DNA of 64,000 nt, taken from the NCBI GenBank assembly GCA_965153355.1, contig OZ231128.1, forward strand, positions 49,724,001 to 49,788,000, read 5' to 3'. Both the position numbers and the translations under genes were made by a program. Source of the DNA: Flaccisagitta enflata (lineage: Eukaryota; Chaetognatha; Sagittoidea; Aphragmophora). How positions within the stretch are numbered: the first letter of the stretch is position 1; every line of letters starts with the position of its first letter. The notes below the pieces were generated by a model. The model saw nothing but the letters and a program-made list of their open reading frames with translations, did no database searches and had not been told where the DNA came from. Positions 47,297 to 58,935 of the stretch are shown one piece after another.

Positions 47297-47765
47297 CAGT
47301 AGATCTCGTCTAGACTTGGAAATACGGGGGGCTCATAATCTCAGTATCAGTACAGTGAGAGAACTGATATTTTGCTGGTGTAATATACAGACACCAAAAG
47401 GTTGACGATGGGGTATGGCATCCTCCTACTAAATCATTTATTTTGCAGAATTTCAGTTTTATCTATCTATTCAAATTGCAAAACCAGGATGTGATTTGAA
47501 CCTGGAACTTTTAAATTAACTGATTATCATAAATTGTTAGTCAAGTGAGTTAAACGCTACACCAATTCCAGCTACTGTTTAAAAAAAGCAAATTGGATTT
47601 AGTGTGTTCAAGGGAATTTTCTATCCACAGAGCTGCCATACCCCATTGTCAACCCTATAAGACATTAGCATTATACACACACAGTTTCATTTCATTTGCA
47701 CAAATGATACATGATATTCAGGATATGAGGGCCCCCGTATTTCCAAGTATAGACGACATCTACTG
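47297..47765. mobile_element. Mariner-type MITE, 469 bp, TA-flanked
   Basis: Ends CAGTAGATCTCGTCTAGACT and (reverse) CAGTAGATGTCGTCTATACT, then GGAAATACGGGGG inside both, with TA at 47295-47296 and 47766-47767. The terminal ~20 bp are those of 44674-44927, but the interior is unrelated. Confidence 0.83.
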
Positions 47766-48070
47766 TATGTAATTGTTATGTAATTCACGATAGAACCGAG
47801 CATGTAAAAATGTCTGGCCATTTTGGCGTTAGGCCGTCAAAGTCCTACCGACGGAGAAACACGACTTTCACTACATGAATATACTAAGTAAACATTATTT
47901 ACGCACTAGGGGTACAACAGCCTCTTATCAGAGGAGCCAAACACATCAAGCTCAAGTTCTTATTGAGAAAGAGAGAGTATCCTAATTATGCAAAGAAGAT
48001 TCAATTTATTGGGATTTTTTTCTTCCACAGATGAAAAACTACGATAAAAGCCGTAATTAAGAACCTGCGC

Positions 48071-48075
<5 letters not shown>
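47766..48075. other. No gene recognised
   Basis: Short unique spacer. Confidence 0.4.

Positions 48076-48161
<86 letters not shown>
48076..48161. repeat. (CT)n microsatellite
   Basis: About 42 CT units. Confidence 0.97.
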
Positions 48162-48163
<2 letters not shown>

Positions 48164-48384
48164 CCTCGTATATTTTACAAGAAGACTTGCCTCCTTCAAT
48201 CTATCCCTGCAACCCTGCCCACGGACTTGAGCGTAGATATAGACATAGCTTAGATATGTTTCACCAGAGTACGTTTGCACAGTCGGGTATTCGCTGATAT
48301 GGATGACTGAGTAGACTGACGGACCACTGCATCCATTTCCACAACATCCATTTCGATTGAACGACCTGATTCCTGGGATGATTA

Positions 48385-49357
48385 ACCTTGGCGTCATAAA
48401 AAATGGCGGATTTTTAAAACCTATTTCAACAAACTTAATTTGAGAGAAACTAAGGAAAATTGGTGATGTCTAAAAAGCTCTTTAAAAGATCTTTCATTTG
48501 AGTCATGTCGCAACATTGTCGCTCAAATGGTTTAGAAGCTACATCAATTTGAAAAATACTTCTCTTTTTTCACCCTTACGGTGTGTCAGCGATCATAACT
48601 AAAACATAATCTCCAAAAAACCATACTTAACCTTATCCGATTTAGATAAAATTTGATATGGTGGTAGAGCATACCTTCCTAAAATAGCCCCTAAAATTTC
48701 ATTCAAATGGGACAACTTTTACTATCATTTTCACCATGCGAAAGATTTTAATGTTGGTTTGCAAAACTGTGGTTTGAAAGAATCAGTGATTGGATTTTAT
48801 TGAGCGTTTTGTTCATGAAGATATGGTTAAAATTATGAAAAATCTTTAACAGTTTTAGAGTACTTTCAAAGATCTATATCTAGGGCCCTCTCCCAAAGAA
48901 GTAAACTGGGTATGAGCTCAAATGATTCAGAAATAAACAAGTTTTTTTTTGAAATTGCATCATTTTTCAAGAATTTGGATGAGGGTTAGTAAAGGAACAT
49001 GCAAAAACCATAGTAGAAAATTTCCGATTCTCACAAAAATTGAACCGGTATCAGTGGACACACAATTTAGACATCACTGAAAATTTGAAGGCAATCGGAG
49101 AAAATCTTCTATCATTTTGGTAATAATGAAATTATTAGCAAACTTTTTATAATGACACACCGTAATGGTACAAAAATAGAGGTTTTCTTTGAATCACTGT
49201 AATTTCTAAACGGTTTGAGCCACTATGTCTAGACACGACTCAAATGAAAGATTTTTTGAAGAGCTTTCCAACCATCACCGATTTTCCTTAGTTTCTTTTA
49301 GATTAATATGGTTAAAAAAGGTTTTAAAAATCCGCCATTTTTTTATAACGCCAAGGT
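48385..49357. mobile_element. TA-flanked MITE with ~210-bp inverted repeats, 973 bp
   Basis: Both ends read ACCTTGGCGT, then ATAAAAAAATGG and CGGATTTTTAAAACC inward. TA lies at 48383-48384 and 49358-49359. Imperfect arms extend about 210 bp (AACTAAGGAAAATTGGTGATG, TTTCATTTGAGTC and ACGGTGTGTCA words, the first given in part). Interior AT-rich, no ORF. Mariner-type by target site. Confidence 0.82.
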
Positions 49358-49359
49358 TA

Positions 49360-50160
49360 CTGTGCATTTAACCAATAAACTTTCTTCAGGGGAAAGAAAA
49401 CTTTAATGAGAATGAAATTTTCAAAATCATTTCACGCAAGAAAAATGGTTGGTGGACATGACAAGTATTGTTAGATCTTCAAGAATCAAATTAGAAAATC
49501 AAGATAAAGGTAATACTAAGCTAACTAGAAGATGATGAGTAAAACAATTGGCTTTTCTGCCTTATGACAGACGATTGACTGACCAATGGATGCGCCCCAT
49601 TCGGCCGACGAACAAAACCAACGCCGAAGATGACAAATGACAGCTGACAATTCGAGTGATCCATGTCAATTAAAATTCAATAAACACGGCTGCGCATGAT
49701 GACATGATTGACATCTACTGTTCTGCTCTTGTGTAATGAAGAATGTGATTTGAATATTAAATGACATGTCTGATCAAAGGAGGGAATGTCACATATTTGA
49801 ATAAAAAAGATAAGAAAAAGACATGCAAACATTTTTCAAATCTGTTCAACTTTTATTCTCCTTTTGTTCAATTTTAGCGGTTCTACTTTGCATTTTTTTT
49901 CGGTCCGTCAAAAGACAGCTGCTTATCATTAATAACACAAAGAATGCCGGTATGTATTTTCGTTTATTTACAAATAAGCGAGTATTGTCAGTCAAGTTAA
50001 CACAATTAGAAATCAGTTGCTTAATTATGAAAATCTCCGCCGGATCTTTTGCTCCAGAGAGTCCATTAGTTATCAAGCTTTTTTAAGTGTACAATCTAAA
50101 TTAAAGAGATGGTTCGATTTATGATGATTAAGAATTATTGCCGATGACAAAGTTCTAAAG
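49360..50160. other. No gene recognised
   Basis: AT-rich DNA. Overlapping frames at 49823-50086 (both strands) have no recognised domain. Confidence 0.4.
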
Positions 50161-50164
50161 TACA

Positions 50165-50165
50165 T

Positions 50166-50253
<88 letters not shown>

Positions 50254-50275
50254 TTTACCTTTCTTTCTTTCACTT
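50165..50275. repeat. (TTTC)n microsatellite
   Basis: About 22 uninterrupted units plus variants. Confidence 0.96.
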
Positions 50276-50415
50276 ATCTACCCCTTCATCTCTTTGTCAT
50301 TTTTTTTTGTTTTTAGAGATTTTCATTGGAAATTGATACTGATTTTGGCTGTCATTTGGAATGCTAACAAGGTGTCACTACGGGTGAGCCGTTAAGACGG
50401 GAAACCAAAGAAACG

Positions 50416-50418
<3 letters not shown>

Positions 50419-50456
<38 letters not shown>
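50419..50456. repeat. (GA)n microsatellite
   Basis: 19 GA units. Confidence 0.95.
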
Positions 50457-50457
<1 letters not shown>

Positions 50458-50494
50458 CCAATACTGAACGGCGTGTAATGTTCCTATACAAAAT

Positions 50495-50793
50495 AAACAA
50501 GTGACGGGGGTCACAATAACGTTGCGGACGGGTGGGCAGGGGCATCTACCCCTAGCCTCACCCAGCCACACCCCCAACCTCTCTCCAACACACTCACACA
50601 CAAACAATACCAACTGCAGCATCCTAAATACGCGTTTTTCTCGTTTTCAACTCGAGCGTGACAACTCGAGTGTGAGGGACCGACGGACCGACGGACCGAC
50701 GGACCGACGGACCGACGGACCGACGGACCGACGGACCGACGGACCGACGGACCGACAAAGCCTCCTATAGAGTTGCTTGTCCGCAACTAAAAA
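50495..50793 (+). mobile_element. Terminal-hairpin element, family C, complete
   Basis: AAACAAGTGACGGGGGTCAC, AACGTTGCGGAC and GGGTGGGCAGGGGC. ~10 perfect CGACGGAC repeats precede GACAAAGCCTCCTATAGAG and the hairpin AGTTGC-TTGTCC-GCAACT AAAAAT. Confidence 0.9.
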
Positions 50794-50944
50794 TGTGGAC
50801 ATGAGCTAGAATTCGAACAAAGCTGTGTACTGAGGTAGAAACAGACAAGGAGCAAAATACATGGAACTGCACAGTGATGAAAAAGGTTCATAGACTGAAC
50901 AATACAAACTTAGATACGTTGGAGACGCAGGCACAAGATTGATG

Positions 50945-51280
50945 CAAACAAGCTCAAAAGGGCAACAGTCGCGTGCCTCCGGAAATGACAAACAAAAGAG
51001 CAAGAAGGTTTTAGAATGTTAAGATTGTAAAAAAAATGCTCAAAAATGTTAAAGAATGTTAAAAAATGTTAAAAAATGTTAAAAAATGTTAAAAAAATGT
51101 TGAAAATATAAAAAAAGGTTAAGAAATGGTAAAATATGTCAAGAAATGTCAAATGATGTAAAAAAAGTTCAAACATGATAAAAGAGGTTACAAAAAGGTA
51201 TAATGTTAAGAATGATAAAAAGAATTAAAAAAAGTTAAAAAAATGTAAAAAAATGTTGAAAAATGTTAAGAAATGTTAAG
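50945..51280 (+). mobile_element. Terminal-hairpin element family G with A-tract 10-bp core
   Basis: AAACAAGCTCAAAAGGGC and AACAGTCGCGTGCC are followed by GGAAATGACAAAC and a ~250-bp satellite of GTTAAAAAAT units. No terminal hairpin was found. The 5' block matches 38729. Confidence 0.6.
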
Positions 51281-51285
51281 GTAGA
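51030..51285. repeat. 10-bp satellite GTTAAAAAAT
   Basis: About 25 imperfect units, each with an A5-A7 tract repeating near 10 bp. Confidence 0.9.
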
Positions 51286-51593
51286 AACCGACAAGGATCA
51301 AAGTACATGGAATTACACAGTGAGGAAAAAGATTCATTGACTGAACAATACATTCTTAGATATGTTTGAAGTTTGAAGCAAAAAAGGCAAGGAGGAGACA
51401 AAGGACCTGGGAGATCCTATGTACATGAGGAATGTATGTTTGAGTACATTCTTATCCAACCGGTATCTATCGGGGGCGGTGTCTAGCCTGTCTCGCAAAG
51501 AACAACTGGGCTATTATCTTGTTATGTAGTTAATTTTGTTTTAATGTTTTTTTTTGTGCGGTCATCGTATTCGAAATTTGTCTCGTCCATTTA

Positions 51594-51680
51594 AACAAAA
51601 CCAGTTAATTGGCCCAACGTCGCGCGCGTCGGCACTTTCAGAAGACAGACAAACAGACAGACAGCAGGCGTTCATATTTT
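51594..51680 (+). mobile_element. Terminal-hairpin element family F, 5' fragment
   Basis: AACAAAACCAGTTAATTGGC, CCAACGTCGCGCGCGTCGGC and ACTTTCAGAAGACAGAC, then GACAGACAGAC. The 3' half is absent. Confidence 0.55.
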
Positions 51681-52426
51681 GTAAACCTTCCGAGAGGCAG
51701 AAATTCTGCCTCAAAAGTTTCCGACATGGATTTTTATGTCTGTTGGTCAGGTGTGCCATCTCACAAAAGTGACTTGCCTTTTTAAGTTGGTGACCAAGCG
51801 AAAAAAAAATGTCGTAGGCGATTTTTTGCTCATACCGTGTTCCGATTTATTTTTCAGAATGTGATAAAACAGAGATTTTATTAAGAAATACATTCAGATA
51901 TCACTCTAATTGATAGAATTTGATTCAAACATGTAGTTCCTGGCCTGCTAACGACCTTTTTTACAATTCGCCGTTTACATTTTTCCACTCCAACTCTTTA
52001 ATTGGATGTTTCACGTACGTTCCAGGCCATGAATCTGGAATGCGAGTTACAGTGAAGTCGTTTTAGAGGTTTTCATGGTTCTCAGTGCGTCAGGGGTGTC
52101 AATATTGCGCATAAATGAAAAGATCATATCAAAACCACCTGCGAATGATGATCAGAAGATGATGCAGATTCGCACATTTTTCGTAACATGTGGATTTGTG
52201 GCGTCCATAAAGCAAATCTTTCCGCTTAGACATTAGCAAAATTTTATGCCTCAATTAGGATACTTAAATTAATTAGAAAAGAAAAAAAACCTTGGGAAGA
52301 CCGATGTAAAGACAACTAATGTGGAAATCTAGGCTCTCTCTCTCTGGACATCGTTTGTCTGAGATGCATTTTATGGAGTAACGAGTAACGCCGTTACTCG
52401 GAAGAAGCCGGGGGCCTCTTGGAAGA
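51681..52426. other. No gene recognised
   Basis: Unique AT-rich DNA. No repeat family or exon recognised. Confidence 0.4.
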
Positions 52427-52472
52427 AGAAGAAGAAGAAGAAGAAGAAGAAGAAGAAGAAGAAGAAGAAGAA
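52427..52472. repeat. (GAA)n microsatellite
   Basis: 15 units. Confidence 0.95.
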
Positions 52473-52550
52473 CAAAAACAAGAAGAACAAGAAGAAAGAT
52501 AAAAAGATCCAGATTGAAGAGAACAAAAAAAAGGAAATAAGAGAAAGTGA

Positions 52551-52758
52551 AACAAGGCCGGATACACGGCCATCAGTTGCGGACGGGTGGGCAGGGGCAT
52601 CCAACCTCAATCCACACCACAAGTCCCCCACTCACATGCACAAAAAGCATCTAAAACGCTCATTTCCTCACTTTTCGACTCGTGCTGACGGACCGACCAA
52701 CCAACGGACGGACGGACGGACAAAGCCTCTTATAGAGTTGCGTGTCCGCAACTAAAAA
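52551..52758 (+). mobile_element. Terminal-hairpin element, family C, complete
   Basis: AACAAGGCCGGATACACGGC (the family B start), then CATCAGTTGCGGAC, GGGTGGGCAGGGGC and ATCC. The (GACC/GACG)n tract precedes GACAAAGCCTCTTATAGAG and the hairpin AGTTGCG-TGTC-CGCAACT AAAAAG. Confidence 0.9.
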
Positions 52759-53499
52759 GAACAAGAGGATCGAGGAGAGAGAGAGACAGAGAGAGGGACA
52801 GAGAGAAAGACAGAGAGACAGAGAACAAGAGAAACTGGCAGAGAGAGAGCCTTGGAATTGATGTATCATATGGTTGATGACCAGATAAATTCGTCAAATC
52901 CATTACTTCCAGATCATCGATCAATCATATCTCCCACAAAACCCAAATTTTCTAAAGACAGTATAAAAAAATAAGCAATTGGGCCATACGTCTCTGCACA
53001 ATTCTTAAGTGCCGACTGCCGACTCACTAAGTGCAAGCGCAACTGTTCGTGAAGCTGTGAGGGCTTGAGAAATTCCAATAAATGATGTTTTTTGAAAGAC
53101 TTTATAAAACGCATTGCATGCATCTGTATTCATATAACTTAACAAAAAACACCAGTATGATATTTTTGCAGATGGAAAGAGTTAATATCATCTATTTATT
53201 TTGCTTAAGCGGCATATTGATATTGGGCTTTTCTTTCCATTTAGTAAAGTTTAAATGTTGGTCATTTCAAAAAAACAGAAGTCTTAAAACTGCATTATGC
53301 AAATTAGATTGTTGACTTCCCAATCCATCAAACTCAGGGTTAGTAAATAAGATAGACAAGATTGAGACAGTTTGACAAGTCGGAAAAGTCCAGGGGAAAA
53401 TATAAATTACTCGGAAGGAAAGAAAAAAATGCACGCCTGCTGTTGGTAACCCTTGTTAGTTAAAAGTTGCAAAATGGTTAACCAAACAGCATGTACACT
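52759..53499. other. No gene recognised
   Basis: Contains GA/CAGAGA-rich sequence (52770-52850). Otherwise unique DNA with no recognised domain. Confidence 0.4.
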
Positions 53500-54190
53500 T
53501 TTTTCTTTTTATAAGCACCTCGTTTATAAGCACGCCCAGCCTCAGATATTGGGAAAATTTAAGCACATTGCTAAGCACGCTCCAGGCTGAGATTTCCAAT
53601 TTGAAAAAAAAAATTTGGTGAATTTATAAAAGTATGCCACGTTTTAGACATTTTTGCTTGGAATTTCACAAAAACCAATGGAAACTTTGATAGAAATTAA
53701 AATTATCAATAATATCAATTTGTCAGTATATTCAGAATTTTGATACTGATAGAAATAATTAAATTTCTAACAATATTTAAGAATATTATTGCTTAGATAC
53801 TATTGTTAAAAAGAATTTATTGCTGTAAAAAATACCACCTAAAAAAAAATATATTATAATATTAAATAACCCTAAAAATCTAAAAAGTTTATAGTAGATC
53901 AAGATACTAATCTCATTCCATGGTTTATATGACAATAGGATAACATCGGTGAGAGATACTGTATATTTTTTTATACAAAATACAATCATTATTTTGTTTT
54001 ATACTATATTTTATTCTATACTATAGAATACTCTATGCTAAACTGTTTTCTATACCCTACTGTGTACTTTGTTCTATACTGAATAGGATAATGACTTACT
54101 GATAAATGATAAGCACGCATTTAAGCACATTTCAGCCTCGAAAATGAGATTTTGCTAAGCACGCTCAACCTCAGCCAAAAAAAAGTGTAT
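53500..54190 (+). repeat. Dispersed AT-rich element with TAAGCAC / GCCTCAG repeats
   Basis: The left end is TTTATAAGCACCTCG, then TTTATAAGCACGCCCAGCC, TAAGCACATTGC and TAAGCACGCTCC. The right end repeats ATAAGCACGC, TTTAAGCACATTTCAGCC and TAAGCACGCTCAACC in the same orientation. The 550-bp interior is extremely AT-rich. Related to 6036-6395. Confidence 0.6.
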
Positions 54191-54406
54191 GAACTCTTTT
54201 TCACCCAAATTGTCCAGGATATAGACCTTATTGAACAAAAGGTTTGAAAAATGATAGGATTCAATCAAATGATCAGATTTTTTTCAAGTCTGACAAAATA
54301 CCTCTTAAGACTCCACAAACCTTGCGGTTTTTAATCTTGTTTTGTTTCTTTCTTTGTTTCGTGCATTGCCTCTTTCTTTGCTTCTTTTTGTCTTTTTGTC
54401 TTTTTT

Positions 54407-54408
<2 letters not shown>

Positions 54409-54486
<78 letters not shown>

Positions 54487-54496
54487 TTTTTTTTTT
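54409..54496. repeat. (TTTC)n microsatellite
   Basis: About 19 units and a T-run. Confidence 0.95.
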
Positions 54497-54846
54497 CATC
54501 CTCTTCTAAGATCTTCCGACAACTTCCTACTCCTTCCGAGAAGCGGCGCTTCCCGCTTCTTCAAAATATGAATGCCTGACAGACAGACTGAATATTTGAA
54601 ATCATGAGAATAATTGAATCTCTGATTAGGCGACAAAAAAGTTCATGAATAACGTTACTTAGGTGATTCATCAGTTACTTTGTACAAACGTGACCTTAGA
54701 GTATAAAAAGATGAGAAGAAAAAACAAAAAAAAAAAAAAAAACAAAAGAAAACAGCAACTGACACTCAACCGTCCATCAAGCCACTACATCCAAACACTT
54801 AGTGCAATTGTCCTTATTTTTTTGCTCTTTTTTTTTCTTACTTCTC

Positions 54847-54848
<2 letters not shown>

Positions 54849-54881
<33 letters not shown>
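54849..54881. repeat. (GA)n microsatellite
   Basis: 16 units. Confidence 0.93.
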
Positions 54882-54884
<3 letters not shown>

Positions 54885-55139
54885 TCCCAACCTAGGGCTA
54901 CGAGGCCTGTTTTTTTTCCTTGTTAACTCTACCATAAAGAACGATTTCAATAGCCAAGTTAAATGGCGCAAATCTCGCGGGAAAAAAAAGAAGAAATCTT
55001 TTCCTATGTGATTCATGGGATCTTTTGAGTCTGTTCACGATGAAAGAGATTATTAGTTTGTCATCCATATACTGAGGACACAAGCTTTTGATGAAATGGA
55101 ACATTATATAATTCAGATAAGCAGACATAAGCAGACATA

Positions 55140-55310
55140 ACTTGCATTGCTACGCTTTTTTCATGAGAATTGCATACTTGAAATTACATTGAATATGATA
55201 AAAATTTATACACCAAGTGTCTGTAGAGACAATTTGTCTTCTAAAAACATTCTAGCACCATTTTTGTCTAGACAATGATGCAAAAAGAATGGTGAAACAC
55301 TTTATTTTCT
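55140..55310. repeat. Dispersed repeat, inverted copy of 17520-17690
   Basis: Words as in the 17.5-kb copy, in the opposite orientation: AAATTACATTGA, ATATGATAAAAAT, CACCAAGTGTC and ATGGTGAAACAC. Confidence 0.65.
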
Positions 55311-56552
<1,242 letters not shown>

Positions 56553-56746
56553 TTTAGTTGCGGATAAGAGACTTTGTCCGTCTGTCCGTTTGTCCGTTGG
56601 ACCACTGGCCCGTCTGTTGGTCCATGGTAATAGAGTCGAGCATTTAGGCACTGCAGTTGTGTTTGTCTGTTTGTTAGTAAGTGTGGGGTGGGGAGGGTGT
56701 GGATGCTCATCCATCCGCAACGATATTGGGACCAGCGTCACTTGTT
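56553..56746 (-). mobile_element. Terminal-hairpin element, family C, decayed hairpin
   Basis: TTTAGTTGCGGATAAGAGAC lacks the second arm (a short deletion joins the loop to the AAGAG box). GTCC/GTCT repeats, GATGCTCATCCATCCGCAAC and CCAGCGTCACTTGTT follow. GTCCGCAAC-type complementarity is partly kept as TCCGCAAC. Confidence 0.75.
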
Positions 56747-57190
56747 AGATTGGATCTTTTAGGCGTTTTAAAGCCTACCCACCCGACCACGATCGTTTTG
56801 AGCCGATTCATAAGTCATTATTCAAATAGTGTATGTAATAATTTGCTACAGCATGTTCTCCAGTTTGGTGGCATTTGACCCAATGTGCTCCAATCTTCGC
56901 TGGCTATTTGCACCTTGTGATGGAGAGGGGAGAGTAGATGAGTCGTAGTTGTAGTTGTGGTTAGCCCGCCCACCCTCTTCCCATGGAGGAAACAGGAAGG
57001 ACGAAGAAGAGGAAGAGGCCAAAATCCTTCTTCTATATTTTCTATATGGGATATGAGGGGGATTGCGGTCCAGGTTCAGTTCCGTACAATCCTTCTGAAA
57101 TTTTTGGGGTGTCGTCTACCATTAAATGGTACAAGAATCAAAAAAACTCAATTGTTGCTCTTTTGGCAGACAAATGTACGAGCCAAACAA
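56747..57190. other. No gene recognised
   Basis: Unique DNA between two terminal-hairpin elements. Open frames at 56957-57220 run into the next element and show no domain. Confidence 0.4.
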
Positions 57191-57191
57191 A

Positions 57192-57331
57192 AAACAAGGC
57201 CGGATACACGGCTACCTTAGTCGCGTGCGGGTGGGCAGGGGCGGCGAAGCTAAGAAAAGCAAAGTGTGACGGACGGACGGACCGACCGACGGACAGAGCG
57301 GGATGTAGAGTCGCGTGCACGCGACTAAAAA
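57192..57331 (+). mobile_element. Terminal-hairpin element, family B, compact complete copy
   Basis: A 140-bp copy. AAACAAGGCCGGATACACGG, TTAGTCGCGTGC, GGGTGGGCAGGGGC and AGCAAAGTGTGACGG, then a short (GACG/GACC) tract, GACAGAGCGGGATGTAG and the hairpin AGTCGCGTG-CACGCGACT AAAAAT. Confidence 0.92.
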
Positions 57332-57417
57332 TCATCAATGAATTCCATGGCCTATGTATAGAGAAACGTGGTGAGACTTGAGACATGAGAGACGGAGGTC
57401 TTTGACGTGAAAAATCC

Positions 57418-57675
57418 AAACAAGTGACGCGGGGTCACAATATTGTTGCGGAAGGGTGGGCAGGGGCATCCAACCCCCATCCACACCCCAACCCAGTGAA
57501 TCCACCCCCAACACTAAAAACATACGCAAAAAGTCGTTCCCCTATTTGGGACAGAAACGCAATAAAAACGCCAATGAAAAACCTGCGTTTTTCCCACTTT
57601 TCAACTTGATGACCCTGGACGGACGGACGGACGGACGGACAAAGCCTCTTATAGAGTTGCTTGTCCGCAACTAAA
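57418..57675 (+). mobile_element. Terminal-hairpin element, family C, complete
   Basis: AAACAAGTGACGCGGGGTCAC, ATTGTTGCGGAA and GGGTGGGCAGGGGC, then ATCCAACCC. GGAC repeats, GACAAAGCCTCTTATAGAG and the hairpin AGTTGC-TTGTCC-GCAACT follow. Its 3' end runs directly into a family A element. Confidence 0.9.
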
Positions 57676-57868
57676 CAAGCCCGATCGGGCAACTAGATGC
57701 GTCATTTGCGTGATATAAGAAGAGGCGTAACGGACGGACGGACGGACGGACCGACGGACGGACGGACGGACGGACGGACGGACGGACGGACGGACGGACG
57801 GACGGACCGACCGACGGATGGACCGACGGACAGACCCTCTTATAGAGATGCGATGACGCATCTAAAAA
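57673..57868 (+). mobile_element. Terminal-hairpin element, family A, compact complete copy
   Basis: AAACAAGCCCGATCGGGC, AACTAGATGCGTCATTTGCG, a ~90-bp (GGAC)n tract, GACAGACCCTCTTATAGA and the hairpin GATGCG-ATGA-CGCATC TAAAAA. The core is almost entirely tetranucleotide. Confidence 0.9.
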
Positions 57869-58021
57869 GAAGCGGTCTTTGCATTTGCACGTAGCCGCTT
57901 TCTCGGTTCTCTTTCTCGGGCCACTGTCGTGCAGAACGTGGCCTCTGTTTGCTCAGCGGGAGAACCCCGGTCAACATGACCCTCGTTTTTGTTTGATCTC
58001 TGATCCACGATTTGGACTCTT

Positions 58022-58600
58022 CGTACTCTGGTCAGTCTTCTATTTGTCTTTTTATCATCGTCGGAATCGGAGAGCGTTTGCTTTGTTTGTGGACATCCAA
58101 CAAATTGAATGATCATTAGAGATCCACAAATGGGATGTCATCAAGCATTGAAAAAGTCATTGTTTCTTCCCCAATTGAGGTATGATTGGGCTAAAGAAAA
58201 GAAATTGAGTTACTAACTCTGAAGTTTGTTTTCGGTAACGGAATATCGAATTAAGCGGTGGCTCCAATGATCAGTAGCTTCTTGATTGATTGTCTAATCA
58301 TCTGAGTGGGCAGGAGTGGTGAATGAACGGAAACGAACGAATAAACAGGAATAACGTGTGGATGGATAGCCCTTTTTTGTTCATTGAATTTTCAAAGAAG
58401 GAATTAAAAAAGAAAAAAAAAAGGTCAGTCTTCTGTTTGTCTTTTCATCATCGTCGGAATCTGGTCAGTACGCCGGTTGCATCCCGGAAATACGCTAAAT
58501 CATGCCTTTGCGCCAACCTCACAATGTTTCTTTGCAAAAACCTGACTGAACGAGCCCATGCGCAACTTTCTACGCGCGCGGGAACCTTTTTTAGGGCGCT
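58022..58600. repeat. Locus 1 of a rearranged duplication (partner 61250-61850)
   Basis: Holds one 40-bp unit near 58022-58072, block X (58275-58418), one 40-bp unit (58421-58465) and block Y (58466-58600). X and the 40-bp unit recur in direct orientation and Y in inverted orientation at the second locus. Confidence 0.8.
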
Positions 58601-58935
58601 GTCAAAGATGTGAGGGTTGAATGTGACTGGGACTCTGTTTCATAGAGATGACAATCGCTTACATACAGAGATAGCACACTGGCCCAGTATCAATCATAAA
58701 TCAATCTCTCCAAATGATAGGATATAGTGTACTTATGAATGAATCCAAGCCTGGTTGAACCTAGATCGACATTTCTCTTCATGATCATGTCACTGGAACA
58801 GCTGGAAGCAAGGCAAATTTAGTATGAAATCTTCATGAATCCATAATTTGTCTCCAAATACAGGGGGCTCATGTGACGCATTTTAGAAAAACAATTTTCT
58901 CTGTAGATTGGTCGAGTGGTCACCAAGTAAAATAA

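Larger units (their letters stand above)
50834..51380. repeat. ~95-bp direct repeat flanking a family G element
   Basis: GTAGAAACAGACAAGGAGC at 50834 and GTAGAAACCGACAAGGATC at 51281 start two copies of ~95 bp. Shared words are TACATGGAA, CACAGTGA, GACTGAACAATACA and CTTAGATA. The offset is about 447 bp. Confidence 0.75.
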
